Shown one piece after another: positions 36,714 through 45,625 of a stretch of 64,000 nucleotides of DNA. Position numbers and translations under genes: made by a program. Location: assembly GCA_020161435.1 (NCBI GenBank), contig JAIUNV010000001.1, positions 806,001 to 870,000 on the forward strand. Direction: 5' to 3'. This DNA is from Bacteroidota bacterium. GTDB lineage: Bacteria > Bacteroidota > Bacteroidia > Chitinophagales > Chitinophagaceae. Below the pieces are notes generated by a model. That model worked only from the letters and a program-made list of their open reading frames with translations. It ran no database searches and was not told the DNA's origin. How positions within the stretch are numbered: position 1 is the first letter of the stretch; every line of letters begins with the position of its first letter.

Positions 36714-37766
36714 ATGTTATTGCGCATCCTGTTTTTCTTGTTTTTCCCCTTGGCGTTGGCTGCCCAACCCATCACAGGTGTGTGGCGGGGCAAAGTGCAA
36801 AAAGGCCGTCCGCCATTTACCACTACCTACAAGCTGGAAGTAAAAGTGGTGCGGCAGGGCGATAGCCTTACCGGTACCTCGTACTATTATGCCAATGCGC
36901 AGCAGTATTATCGCTACGCCATCAAAGGATATCTGGACCCACAGGATGCGAGCCTGCATTGGTGGGATGATGTGCTGTTGGAATCGAAGGGGCCCAAAAC
37001 CAGTTTTAGTGCGGTGAACCAACAGCCGCTGGCCATGCAAACCGATTTTAATTGTCCGGGTGCTGGCATCATGAAGCTGGATGGGGTGGCCGAAACCAAA
37101 AACGGCGATGATCTGGAAGTGCATTTGGATAAAATGGAAGCGCCATTGTTTGCAGATGGCTGGGATGAACTGCTGGCCAACTGGTGGTATGGTGGTGCCG
37201 ACCCCGACTTAATAGCCGCTGCCGATACCGAGCAACGCCAACCAAAACCAACGCCGCCAGCACCAACCGAACCAGTAATCGTTCAAACCAAACCCGCTCC
37301 TCAACCTCAACCTCAACCTGCCCCACCAGTTGTGGTAGCCGCTCCGCCGGTGGCAGAAAAGCCCCAGCCACCAACACCTGTGGTAGTGGCACCGCCTGTT
37401 GTACAAACCATTCAGCAAAAGTTTGATAGCCGCCAAAGGATTGTACAAACCACTTTGCCCTTAGCCGGAGATAGTGTAGAACTCCAGTTTTTCGACAATG
37501 CCGAAATTGATGGCGATAGCATTTCATTGTTTTTAAATGGCCGCTTATTGTTTGAGCATGTGCGGTTGAGTGCACTGCCTTTTGTAATAAAGCTGGCCGT
37601 GCAAGATGTACCTGCCGATGCGGAGCTAAGCATGGTGGCGGAAAACCTTGGCGCTATTCCCCCGAATACTTCCTTTATGATGGCCTACATCAACGGGCAA
37701 CGCTACACTGCCCGGCTGGAAAGCACGGAGAAAACCACCGCGGTCATCCGGTTTCGGAAGGAGTGA
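36714..37766 (+). CDS. secreted protein with Pro-rich linker, unknown function
   Basis: 350 aa. Signal peptide 1-18 (LALAAQ), a beta-rich N-terminal domain beginning ITGVWRGKVQKG (about 20-165), a Pro/Gln/Val-rich linker (about 175-235, repeated PQPQP and PPVV), and a C-terminal beta domain (about 240-350) with DNAEIDGDSISLFLNGRLL and an NLGAIPPNTSFM turn. The C-terminal domain looks like a binding module. No enzymatic motifs seen. Confidence 0.75.
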   Translation: MLLRILFFLFFPLALAAQPITGVWRGKVQKGRPPFTTTYKLEVKVVRQGDSLTGTSYYYANAQQYYRYAIKGYLDPQDASLHWWDDVLLESKGPKTSFSAVNQQPLAMQTDFNCPGAGIMKLDGVAETKNGDDLEVHLDKMEAPLFADGWDELLANWWYGGADPDLIAAADTEQRQPKPTPPAPTEPVIVQTKPAPQPQPQPAPPVVVAAPPVAEKPQPPTPVVVAPPVVQTIQQKFDSRQRIVQTTLPLAGDSVELQFFDNAEIDGDSISLFLNGRLLFEHVRLSALPFVIKLAVQDVPADAELSMVAENLGAIPPNTSFMMAYINGQRYTARLESTEKTTAVIRFRKE

Positions 37767-37769
37767 TGC

Positions 37770-37814
37770 TCAATAGTAGCACTGCCGATGAACGAAATGC
37801 GACGCAACGATGTT
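37770..37814. repeat. dispersed repeat B, copy 3
   Basis: TCAATAGTAGCACTG (37770-37784) and TGCGACGCAACGA (37798-37810), arranged as in copy 2 with two extra bases between them. It fills the gap before the LolA-like gene. Confidence 0.55.
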
Positions 37815-37863
37815 ACATAGCAGCAGAGGCGCTTGGTCCCTGTTTTTAATCTTTCTTTGCATC

Positions 37864-38565
37864 ATGAAAATTCGATATCGGTTACTGGCGACTGTTGTTT
37901 TAATGGCCTCATCATTGGTAGCAACGGCGCAGGATGCCACCGCCCTGATACTTAAACTGAAAGCCAAACTGGAAAAGGTAAATGACTACAGTGCCACTGG
38001 CAGGCTGCGGACGGATGTGGCATTTTTAAAAGTACCTGTGGCCAAGGTGAATGTGTATTTTAAAAAGCCCAACCGCTTTCGTATTTCCAAAGAAAAAGGC
38101 ATCAGCATTTTGCCCAAGGGCGGCGTAAGTGTGAACATGCAAAATGTACTCAACGATAAAAACTTTGTGGCACTAGATGCAGGTACTGCCACCGTGCAAG
38201 GACAAACCGTAAAAGTGGTGAAAGTGCTGCCGGCCGACAATAACAGCGATGTGGTACTCACGACCTTGTACATTGATGAAACGAATTTGCTCATCAAAAA
38301 ATCAACTACGACCACCAAAGAAAACGGCACCTACGATGTAGAATTATTTTACGGCAAATGGATTGCTTATGCATTGCCTGACAAAACGGTGTTCAGCTTT
38401 AATACCAAGGATTACAAACTACCCAAAGGCGTAACATTGGAGTTTGACGATGGCGAAAAACCCGATACCAACAAGCTGAAAAACAAGAAGGGCTATGTTG
38501 AATTGACCTACGACAACTATGTCATCAACAAAGGGGTGCCGGAGTCTTTTTTTTCGGGGAAATGA
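37864..38565 (+). CDS. LolA-like outer-membrane lipoprotein-sorting protein
   Basis: 233 aa from MKIRYRLLATVVLMASS, signal peptide ending ATAQ; the longer upstream frame overlaps a repeat. The sequence has the LolA/LolB half-barrel pattern: LKAKLEKVNDYSATGRLRTDV, VYFKKPNRFRISKEKG and long alternating strands, plus YIDETNLLIKKSTTTT. Probably binds lipid acyl chains in the periplasm. Stops 3 bases before the convergent atl gene, with no terminator between. Confidence 0.75.
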   Translation: MKIRYRLLATVVLMASSLVATAQDATALILKLKAKLEKVNDYSATGRLRTDVAFLKVPVAKVNVYFKKPNRFRISKEKGISILPKGGVSVNMQNVLNDKNFVALDAGTATVQGQTVKVVKVLPADNNSDVVLTTLYIDETNLLIKKSTTTTKENGTYDVELFYGKWIAYALPDKTVFSFNTKDYKLPKGVTLEFDDGEKPDTNKLKNKKGYVELTYDNYVINKGVPESFFSGK

Positions 38566-38568
38566 TTG

Positions 38569-38949
38569 TTACAAAACCAGCTCAATAGTCGGGTCCCAAA
38601 AGCGTTGGGCAAAATCGACGACTACATCTTCTTGTACAGCCACGCCATCTTTTTGCAGCAATTCTTCCATGCGGGTGGGGGTGCCAAAATGCATTTTGCC
38701 ACTCAGCATGCCCATGCGGTTTACTACACGTTGCGCAGGCACATCGGGCAGTACATGGGCGGCATTCATGGCCCAGCCTACCATGCGGGCACTCATGCCA
38801 CTGCCCAAGTATTTGGCAATGGCGCCATAGGTGGTAACCCGGCCTTTGGGTATTTGTCGCACCACGTCCCACACATTTTCGAAAAAGCTGTGCTGCCTGG
38901 GTAACGCTTGTGGAGTTATGTTAGTCTTGCTGGATTTTTTTGCCGCCAT
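38569..38949 (-). CDS. alkyltransferase-like protein (MGMT-family DNA-binding domain)
   Basis: 126 aa from MAAKKSSKTN. MGMT fold: FFENVWDVVRQIPKGRVTTYG, IAKYLG and PAQRVVNRMGMLSG. The catalytic Cys of PCHRV is replaced (PAQRV), so it cannot accept alkyl groups; such Atl proteins bind O6-alkylguanine and hand it to nucleotide excision repair (uvrC is also in the window). Last gene of a three-gene overlapping set with the DUF5522 gene and trmB. Confidence 0.9.
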   Translation of the reverse strand: MAAKKSSKTNITPQALPRQHSFFENVWDVVRQIPKGRVTTYGAIAKYLGSGMSARMVGWAMNAAHVLPDVPAQRVVNRMGMLSGKMHFGTPTRMEELLQKDGVAVQEDVVVDFAQRFWDPTIELVL

Positions 38950-39127
38950 TGGCCGAAGATAATAATTGGCTGCGTTTGGGCTCGGGTACCCGTTCGTAGG
39001 CATAGGGGCAATGCCTGCAGCCATTGCCACAGCATACCCCACGTTCGAGGTGGTATTTTTCTGTGAGCACCATGTATCCTTCGGGGCTGTAATAATAATC
39101 TTCGCCCTCTATGAGTTGCACTTTCAT
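38921..39127 (-). CDS. DUF5522 family small Cys-rich protein
   Basis: 68 aa from MKVQLIEGEDYYYSPEGYM. Carries GVCCGNGCRHCPY, a compact Cys cluster (CC-x2-C-x2-C) typical of DUF5522, likely a metal or Fe-S site. The ATG overlaps the trmB stop (ATGA) and its 3' end overlaps the atl start by 29 bases, so the three genes are tightly coupled. Function unknown. Confidence 0.8.
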   Translation of the reverse strand: MKVQLIEGEDYYYSPEGYMVLTEKYHLERGVCCGNGCRHCPYAYERVPEPKRSQLLSSANGGKKIQQD

Positions 39128-39852
39128 AAATCTGTTGCCGATGCTTGTGTTCCTTGTTCCAGCTCCCACACCCGCTGTTTAAATGCTTCGTCTTTTGTAG
39201 CATCAATTACATCGGGCAGTTGAAACCGCAGGTAAAAAATAGTACCACTTTGTGCAATGTCGAGGCCCTCGTAATGGGTTTGAATAGTCAACAACTCCGG
39301 CTCGGTGGCTTCGCCATACACGTTGGTGTAATTTGTAACCAAGCTGCAGCCATAATGTTCAATCACCAGCAAGGTAAAGGCATGCAATACCGGTGAATCG
39401 GTTTTGAGATTAATGGTAGCGCCAGGCTGCAAAAAACGCTGGTACTTCCGCAAAAAGTTGGGATGGGTGAGCCGCTTACGGGCATGGCCGGTCCGCAGCT
39501 GCGGGTCGGGGAAGGTGAGCCAGATCTCGGCTACTTCGCCGGGAGCAAAATACTGATCGATGCGGTCGATTTGGGTACGCATAAAACCCACATTGCCCAA
39601 GCCCATAGCCAGAGCCCGTTTTGCACCTATGAAAATGCGGTTGCCTTTTACGTCTACACCCAAAAAATTTCGTTGCGGAAACATTTGCCCCAGCCCAACG
39701 GCATATTCGCCCTTGCCACAGGCCAGCTCCAATGTAAGCGGTTGAGGGCTGGCAAAAAAGCTGCTCCAGGTACCCGGCATATTTTCGGGGTACTCCAGCA
39801 CATTGGTAAACGACTTGATAGCTGCAAAGCGGATGAGTTTCTTTTGGCCCAT
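39124..39852 (-). CDS. trmB: tRNA (guanosine(46)-N7)-methyltransferase
   Basis: 242 aa. SAM-dependent Rossmann methyltransferase: LTLELACGKGEYAVGLGQMF (motif I, about 38-57), NFLGVDVKGNRIFIGAKRA and the TrmB signature WLTFPDPQLRTGHARKRLTHP (split near 130). Methylates G46 of tRNA. First gene of the trmB-DUF5522-atl set, with a consensus -7 box 8 bases upstream, so the mRNA may be nearly leaderless. Confidence 0.95.
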   Translation of the reverse strand: MGQKKLIRFAAIKSFTNVLEYPENMPGTWSSFFASPQPLTLELACGKGEYAVGLGQMFPQRNFLGVDVKGNRIFIGAKRALAMGLGNVGFMRTQIDRIDQYFAPGEVAEIWLTFPDPQLRTGHARKRLTHPNFLRKYQRFLQPGATINLKTDSPVLHAFTLLVIEHYGCSLVTNYTNVYGEATEPELLTIQTHYEGLDIAQSGTIFYLRFQLPDVIDATKDEAFKQRVWELEQGTQASATDL

Positions 39853-39859
39853 AAGGCGG

Positions 39860-39867
39860 CAAAGTTA
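39860..39867 (-). promoter_or_regulatory. -7 box for trmB operon
   Basis: TAACTTTG on the minus strand matches TAnnTTTG, directly upstream of the trmB ATG. Confidence 0.45.
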
Positions 39868-39892
39868 AGGGGAGCGGTTTGGGTTGGTAAGA

Positions 39893-39982
39893 AGTTCACA
39901 AGTTCCAGGGTTCACAAGTTGACTTGATCACAAGTTGCCCCACTTTCTTATTCCTTGTTTTTTATTTCTTATTCCTTATTTA
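39893..39982. repeat. inverted repeat D, left copy
   Basis: CACAAGTT-type words, then ACTTTCTTATTCCTT (39942-39956) and TTCTTATTCCTTATTTA (39966-39982). The two latter are exact reverse complements of 41063-41077 and 41058-41074. Confidence 0.65.
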
Positions 39983-40023
39983 CTACGAGTCCAACCTTCC
40001 CGCCATCCAACTTAAATTGCGCC

Positions 40024-40506
40024 ATGCTCAAACCTGCATCTTTAGCCGAACTGAAAGCCGAACTGCAAACACTGCCGCAAGAAGAGTTGCTGGTACTGTG
40101 CCTGCGGCTGGCCCGTTTTAAGCAAGACAATAAGGAACTGCTGAGCTACCTGCTGTTTGAGTCGGCCGATACTGATGGCTACACCGCACAGGTGCAGCAG
40201 GCCATCAGTGAGGGCTTTGCACAAGTAAATACCAGCACTGTATTTTTTGCCAAAAAAAGCATCCGCAAAATATTGCGGCAGGTGAACAAAGTAGCCCGCT
40301 ATGCCGCCAATAAAGAAATGGAAGTAGCCTTGCACCTGCATTTTTTACAAGAACTGTTGCAGCTGCCGCACCACATTACGCATTCCACTTTGGTAGACAA
40401 AATGGCCCATACCCAACAACAAAAAATTAGCAAACTCATCAAAGGCCTGCACGAAGATTTGCAGTATGATTACAGGCGCAGATTGCAATCGATAGAATTG
40501 CCATGA
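40024..40506 (+). CDS. hypothetical helical protein
   Basis: 160 aa from MLKPASLAELKAELQTLP; the upstream frame runs through repeat D and is rejected. All-helical and charged, with LVLCLRLARFKQDNKELLSYLL and RKILRQVNKVARYAANKEME; no signal peptide. Unknown family. Convergent with the next gene, 3 bases apart, and the pair is bracketed by inverted repeat D. Confidence 0.65.
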   Translation: MLKPASLAELKAELQTLPQEELLVLCLRLARFKQDNKELLSYLLFESADTDGYTAQVQQAISEGFAQVNTSTVFFAKKSIRKILRQVNKVARYAANKEMEVALHLHFLQELLQLPHHITHSTLVDKMAHTQQQKISKLIKGLHEDLQYDYRRRLQSIELP

Positions 40507-40509
40507 CGG

Positions 40510-41013
40510 CTAACGAAAAAATATTTTCGCTCTTGCTTTAAAAGCCGGCGTTTCATAATCCAAACGGTCGGCAATGATGGCTTTTATTTCGGGCACAATT
40601 TCGGGGTAGTGTTGGCTCAGGTTATGCAGCACCGTCAGCGCAAATGCTTTGATGGCGGGCTTTTCCTGCAGGTCTGCTATGAAGCGGAAACAACGGTCCA
40701 TCACTTCTCCATGCAATGGTTCTGGTATGGCTACAAACTGTAAAAGCCGCATAATGTTTCGGGTAATACCGTTGTGTATGTTGGGTTGATGCAACAGGTG
40801 TATCAATGCAGGTAAATGCGGTATAGTCAATTGCGGATGTGCTTCGGCCACATAGCTCATGGGCCATGCTGCCCGGCGGGCCATGCGTTCGTCTTTACCT
40901 GTTACTATTTCAATCAACTGCGTAAATCTGCATGCGTTATCACCTACCCATAGTTGTACTTTCTCCACCTGTGTTTTGTGGTTGTCTTCGAGCAGTAAGG
41001 TGTGGAGAGGCAT
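40510..41013 (-). CDS. hypothetical HEAT-like repeat protein
   Basis: 167 aa from MPLHTLLLEDNHKTQ. Amphipathic helices spaced like HEAT/ARM repeats: RRAAWPMSYVAEAHPQL, ALIHLLHQPNIHNGITRNIMRLL and KPAIKAFALTVLHNLSQHYPE. Starts immediately inside repeat D (the ATG borders GAATGATGAAT words). No enzymatic motif; perhaps a scaffold. Confidence 0.65.
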   Translation of the reverse strand: MPLHTLLLEDNHKTQVEKVQLWVGDNACRFTQLIEIVTGKDERMARRAAWPMSYVAEAHPQLTIPHLPALIHLLHQPNIHNGITRNIMRLLQFVAIPEPLHGEVMDRCFRFIADLQEKPAIKAFALTVLHNLSQHYPEIVPEIKAIIADRLDYETPAFKARAKIFFR

Positions 41014-41130
41014 GAGGAATGATGAATGGGGAAGGATGAATGATGAATAAGACATAATAAATAAGGAATAAGAAAGTAGGGCAATCCCTCAACTTGTCAA
41101 CTCATCAACTGATCAACTCATCAACCCCGG
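41014..41130. repeat. inverted repeat D, right copy
   Basis: GAATGATGAAT at 41017-41027 and 41038-41048, TAAATAAGGAATAAGAA (41058-41074, exact inverse of 39966-39982), then tandem TCAACT(T/C)(G/A)TCAAC-type words to about 41125. Confidence 0.65.
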
Positions 41131-41137
41131 GAACCAC

Positions 41138-42109
41138 CTAATCAAAACTCTGGTTCCGCGTAGCCGCCAGTTGCAACAAGCGGTTGTATTGTTCCGGTGT
41201 CAGGTCGTTGTAGAAAAAGTAGATGGGATCGATTTTGGTGCCGCCTTTGATGACTTCGTAATGCAGGTGCGGACCGGTGCTTTTGCCCGTACTACCCACC
41301 CAGCCAATCACTTCGCCCCGCTTTACGGTTTGCCCTGCTCTGGCTTTGATGCGCACCATGTGGCCATACAAGGTTTCATATCCAAAGCCGTGGTCTATTA
41401 CCACGTGGTTGCCGTAGCCACCGGTGTTGAAGTTGGCTTCTTTTACCCGGCCATCGGCAGTAGCATAAATAGGCGTACCGGTAGGGGCCGTAAAGTCGAG
41501 GCCGGCATGCATTTTCGGCACTTTATAAATAGGGTCGATGCGGTAGCCAAAACCACTGGCTACCCGCTCCAGGTCTTTGTTGGCCACGGGCTGTATGGCA
41601 GGGATGGCCGCCAGCAGGTCTTCCTTCCGTTCAATCATTTTTTCGATGCTGCCAAATGAGGTTTGCTGCGCATTCATGCGGTTGAAGAGGCGCTGCAATT
41701 GTGCGGCCATGTCGGTAATCAGCTGGTCTTGCCCCATGCTGCTCACTTTTTTGAGCTCGGCTATTTCTTCCAGCATTTTGGCCCGGGCACTGTCGGGTAT
41801 CGGCTTCGATTCAAAAATGGAGCGGTACACATTATTGTCCCGTTTTTCCAACGTGGCCAGCCGCTGTTCCAGTTCTTCTATTTGTTTATCCAGCACTTTG
41901 TAGCCGTAGCGCAGGTTGGCATTTTCCTGCATCAGGGTACGTTCGTTGGCACTGGGAAAATACCGCTGACCAATGAGTACAATAATAAAGGAGGTGGTAA
42001 GTGCTGCCGCAATAAACCCGAATATCCGCAGCAGTTTCACCCGCAAGGGGGTCACCAGCTTTTCGTAGCGGAGCGTATGCGTGTTATAGAAGTACTTGAT
42101 TTTTTTCAC
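41138..42109 (-). CDS. M23 family metallopeptidase (LytM-type)
   Basis: 323 aa. Cytoplasmic basic N-terminus, one transmembrane helix (about 28-48), coiled coil (about 55-105), and a C-terminal peptidase domain (about 185-310). Zinc ligands are intact: HAGLD (His and Asp) and HLHYE (second His of HxH), with YGHMVRIKARAGQ between. Likely a peptidoglycan endopeptidase anchored in the inner membrane. Divergent from alaS. Confidence 0.94.
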   Translation of the reverse strand: MKKIKYFYNTHTLRYEKLVTPLRVKLLRIFGFIAAALTTSFIIVLIGQRYFPSANERTLMQENANLRYGYKVLDKQIEELEQRLATLEKRDNNVYRSIFESKPIPDSARAKMLEEIAELKKVSSMGQDQLITDMAAQLQRLFNRMNAQQTSFGSIEKMIERKEDLLAAIPAIQPVANKDLERVASGFGYRIDPIYKVPKMHAGLDFTAPTGTPIYATADGRVKEANFNTGGYGNHVVIDHGFGYETLYGHMVRIKARAGQTVKRGEVIGWVGSTGKSTGPHLHYEVIKGGTKIDPIYFFYNDLTPEQYNRLLQLAATRNQSFD

Positions 42110-42179
42110 TGGTTCTTATGGCGTTGTCGTCATCTTTTCCGGCAGGGAAAAATGACCCTCATCACGGCTGCTAATCTTT

Positions 42180-42187
42180 TACCTTTG
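42180..42187 (+). promoter_or_regulatory. -7 box for alaS
   Basis: TACCTTTG matches TAnnTTTG, about 85 bases before the alaS ATG. Confidence 0.5.
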
Positions 42188-42271
42188 CGCACCTTGCCAG
42201 GCAAAGCAGTCAAAAATAGCCTTTAGGAGTCTGTTTTGACCAATTTCTTACGCCGACGGCAAAATATTGAA

Positions 42272-44902
42272 ATGACCAAAGTATCTACCAGCATGACCGC
42301 AGCTCAAATACGCCAGCAGTTTCTCGATTTTTTTGCTTCGAAGCAGCACAGCATTGTGCCCAGTGCCCCCATTGTGGTAAAAAATGATCCTACCCTCATG
42401 TTTACCAATGCGGGTATGAACCAGTTCAAAGATTATTTTTTGGGCAACCAAACCCCTGCCAGCAAGCGGGTGGCCGATACGCAAAAATGCCTGCGGGTAA
42501 GCGGCAAGCACAACGACCTGGAAGAAGTGGGCGTAGATACCTACCACCACACCATGTTTGAAATGCTGGGCAACTGGAGCTTTGGCGATTATTTTAAAAC
42601 AGAAGCCATTGCGTGGAGCTGGGAACTGCTCACCGGCGTGTATCAAATTCCCAAAGACAGGTTGTACGTCACCGTGTTTGAAGGCGATGAAAAAGAAGGC
42701 CTGCCGAAAGACGAAGAAGCTGCTACTGAATGGGCCAAATGGATTGACCCCAACCGCATTTTGCTGGGCAATAAAAAAGACAACTTTTGGGAAATGGGCG
42801 ACACAGGCCCCTGCGGCCCCTGTACCGAAATACACGTAGACTGTCGCCCCGATGCAGAACGTGCTGCCGTAGATGGCAAAACCCTGGTGAACAACGACCA
42901 CCCACAGGTGATTGAAATCTGGAACAACGTATTCATGCAGTTCAACCGCCTGAAAGACGGAAGCCTGCAGCCACTGCCTGCCAAGCACGTAGATACCGGC
43001 ATGGGCCTCGAACGCCTGGTGCGGGTGCTGCAGGGCAAAACCAGCAACTACGATACCGATTTGTTTACCGGCACCATTGCGGCGGTAGAAAACATTACCG
43101 GTGCCAAATACGATTTCAGCGATAGCAAACAAGCCGTGGCCTTCCGGGTATTGGCCGATCATATTCGTGCCATCAGCTTTACCATTGCCGATGGTCAGCT
43201 GCCCAGCAATACCGGTGCCGGTTATGTTATCCGCCGCATATTGCGCCGTGCTGTTCGCTACTACTATTCTTACCTCGGCTACAAGCAGCCGCTGCTGCAT
43301 CAATTGGTGCCCGTGCTGGCGGCACAGTTTGAGCATGTTTTTCCTGAACTGAAAAAGCAGGAAGCCTTTGTTGGTAAAGTAGTGCTGGAGGAAGAACAAA
43401 CCTTTCTCGCTACTCTCGAAAAAGGTTTGAAGCGCATTGCTGAACTGATGCAAGACAGCACTAGCGTAATTGCCGGCGACAAAGCCTTTGAACTCTACGA
43501 TACTTTCGGTTTTCCGCTGGACCTAACCCGCCTTATTGCTGCCGAAAACAACCTGCAGGTAGATGAAGCCGGTTTTGAAACAGCCATGCTCGAACAGAAA
43601 AACCGTAGCCGTGCTGCCACTACTTTAGATACGGGCGACTGGCAAATTGTAAACGAAACAGCCGGCCTCGGCTTTGTAGGCTACGCCGATTTAAACGTGG
43701 GTACCCATGTACAAAAGTTTCGGAAAGTAAGTGCCAAGGGCAAAGACCAATACCAACTGGTGCTGGCCAGCACACCTTTCTATGCCGAAAGCGGTGGCCA
43801 GGTAGGTGATACCGGTGCATTGCATTTTGGTGATGAAATTATTCAGGTGGTGAACACCAAAAAGGAGAACGACCTAATCGTACATTTTGTAGACAGCCTG
43901 CCTGCAGAATTGAACGGCGATGTACGGGCAGTGGTAAATGCCGAACGTCGGTTGAATACCATGTACAACCACACGGCTACGCATTTGCTGCATGCAGCAT
44001 TGCGTCAGGTGTTGGGTACGCATGTGGCACAAAAAGGCTCGTTGGTGAATGATGAATACCTGCGTTTCGACTTCTCGCATTTCAGCAAAATGACCGATGA
44101 AGAAATCCGCAGCGTTGAAAAAATAGTGAACGATAAAATCCGTGAAAACATTCCTGTCATCATCGAATCATTACCCAAAGAAGAAGCGCTGACACGTGGT
44201 GCCATGGCCCTCTTTGGCGAAAAGTATGGCGATGTGGTACGGGTGGTGACTATTGATCCCAACTACTCAGTGGAACTTTGTGGTGGTACACATGTAATGC
44301 ATACCGGCATGATTGGTTTGTTTGCCCTCGCCAGCGAATCGGCGGTGGCTGCGGGTGTGCGTCGTATTGAAGCATACACCGGTCCTGCAGCGTTCCGTTA
44401 TTTCTCTGAAAGCCTCGAAAACATCAAAGAGATCGGCAATTTGCTGAAGGCAAAAGATCCTATCAAAGCCGTAGACAAACTGCTCACCGAAAACGCACAG
44501 CTGAAAAAGCACATCGAAATGCTGGAAGCCCGCCAATTGGTGGCGGTGCGCAATGAGCTCTTGCAAAAAGATGAAATCATCAACGGCATCAACTTCATTG
44601 GCGACATAGTAGAAGTAGGTAACGCTGATGCATTGAAGAAGCTCTGCTTCGACCTGAAAAATCACCTCAACGATTTTGTAGTAGTGCTGGCGGCCAATAT
44701 TGACGGCAAGCCGTTTGTGGCAGTGAGCATTGCCGACAATGTGGTAGCTGCAAAAGGATTGGATGCTGGTGCCATCATCAAACAACACCTGGCGCCCATC
44801 ATTAAAGGTGGCGGCGGCGGTCAAAAAAATCTGGCTACAGCCGGTGGGCAGGATGCGTCTAACTTAGCACAAGTGATAAACATTGTTAAAGAGCTGCTGT
44901 AA
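42272..44902 (+). CDS. alaS: alanine--tRNA ligase
   Basis: 876 aa from MTKVSTSMTAAQIRQ; the longer frame would need a TTG start. Catalytic class II core (about 10-250): FTNAGMNQFKDYFLG, DTYHHTMFEMLGNWSFGDYF, GDTGPCGPCTEIH. Editing domain with HTATHLL and CGGTHV zinc motifs, then the oligomerisation domain ending GGGGGQKNLATAGGQD. Ends with a terminator that overlaps the stop codon. Confidence 0.97.
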   Translation: MTKVSTSMTAAQIRQQFLDFFASKQHSIVPSAPIVVKNDPTLMFTNAGMNQFKDYFLGNQTPASKRVADTQKCLRVSGKHNDLEEVGVDTYHHTMFEMLGNWSFGDYFKTEAIAWSWELLTGVYQIPKDRLYVTVFEGDEKEGLPKDEEAATEWAKWIDPNRILLGNKKDNFWEMGDTGPCGPCTEIHVDCRPDAERAAVDGKTLVNNDHPQVIEIWNNVFMQFNRLKDGSLQPLPAKHVDTGMGLERLVRVLQGKTSNYDTDLFTGTIAAVENITGAKYDFSDSKQAVAFRVLADHIRAISFTIADGQLPSNTGAGYVIRRILRRAVRYYYSYLGYKQPLLHQLVPVLAAQFEHVFPELKKQEAFVGKVVLEEEQTFLATLEKGLKRIAELMQDSTSVIAGDKAFELYDTFGFPLDLTRLIAAENNLQVDEAGFETAMLEQKNRSRAATTLDTGDWQIVNETAGLGFVGYADLNVGTHVQKFRKVSAKGKDQYQLVLASTPFYAESGGQVGDTGALHFGDEIIQVVNTKKENDLIVHFVDSLPAELNGDVRAVVNAERRLNTMYNHTATHLLHAALRQVLGTHVAQKGSLVNDEYLRFDFSHFSKMTDEEIRSVEKIVNDKIRENIPVIIESLPKEEALTRGAMALFGEKYGDVVRVVTIDPNYSVELCGGTHVMHTGMIGLFALASESAVAAGVRRIEAYTGPAAFRYFSESLENIKEIGNLLKAKDPIKAVDKLLTENAQLKKHIEMLEARQLVAVRNELLQKDEIINGINFIGDIVEVGNADALKKLCFDLKNHLNDFVVVLAANIDGKPFVAVSIADNVVAAKGLDAGAIIKQHLAPIIKGGGGGQKNLATAGGQDASNLAQVINIVKELL

Positions 44903-44917
44903 AGCGGCTCTTTTTTT
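44888..44917 (+). terminator. alaS terminator
   Basis: AAAGAGC...GCTCTTTTTTT hairpin overlapping the last codons of alaS, followed by a T-run. Confidence 0.75.
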
Positions 44918-44981
44918 ATCCGTACCAAAGGGTATTTGATGATTGTGTTTTTTGTATTTATTTACAGCAATAGAAAATACC

Positions 44982-45560
44982 ATGCGTACAATTTTTTTTA
45001 GCTGTTTGTTTTTCTGCTGCACAGCTGTCGCCCAAGGGCAAAAACTGTCAGCTGAACAGCAACAAATCAAGCAGACCTTCTTTTCGTTCTTGAAGTTTTA
45101 CCAGAAAAACGAAAAGGCGTTCAATCAATTTGAGTTGTACAAAGGCAAGGGAAAAGACAACGCACCACCGTATCGAATTCAATGGAAAGAGGTAGAAAAA
45201 TACTTTGCGTTTTTGCGTAGTAAAGTACCCATGGTTGGGGCTGCATACATTGCAGCAGAGCGGAAACATTTTCAGCAGGCAGAAAAAGATTTCAAAGCTT
45301 ATCCGGAAGAAGAAATACCGGCAGGTTTTGATTATGACCGTTGGGCTGGCGGACAGGAATCGATTCAATACACCATCAAGTGGTATACTTCGCCAAAGAA
45401 TAAATACGAGGTCGTTATAAAAGAAAATACGGCTACACTCCGCATTGGCAGTGAGTTGTACAAGGGAGCCGAAGAAAATGACCGGTCATGGTCTTTCGTG
45501 CCTTTTGTAAAAGAAAAAGGCAAATGGAAAATGGCGGATAATGTATATCCTGCCGATTAG
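44982..45560 (+). CDS. hypothetical secreted protein
   Basis: 192 aa from MRTIFFSCLFFCCTAVAQG, signal peptide; the upstream frame is not coding-like. Helical N-terminal part (EQQQIKQTFFSFLKFYQKN), then a beta-rich part with an aromatic cluster (DYDRWAGGQESIQYTIKWYTS, split across strands) and WKMADNVYPAD at the end. I do not assign a family. Shares a terminator with the convergent giant gene. Confidence 0.7.
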   Translation: MRTIFFSCLFFCCTAVAQGQKLSAEQQQIKQTFFSFLKFYQKNEKAFNQFELYKGKGKDNAPPYRIQWKEVEKYFAFLRSKVPMVGAAYIAAERKHFQQAEKDFKAYPEEEIPAGFDYDRWAGGQESIQYTIKWYTSPKNKYEVVIKENTATLRIGSELYKGAEENDRSWSFVPFVKEKGKWKMADNVYPAD

Positions 45561-45574
45561 TTGCATATTATAGT

Positions 45575-45605
45575 AAATGGGCCAGTTCAAGTAACTGGCC
45601 CATTT
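45575..45605. terminator. bidirectional terminator
   Basis: AAATGGGCCAGTT-CAAGT-AACTGGCCCATTT, perfect 13-bp stem between convergent genes. Confidence 0.88.
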
Positions 45606-45625
45606 ATGTAAATTAAATCCGTTGT

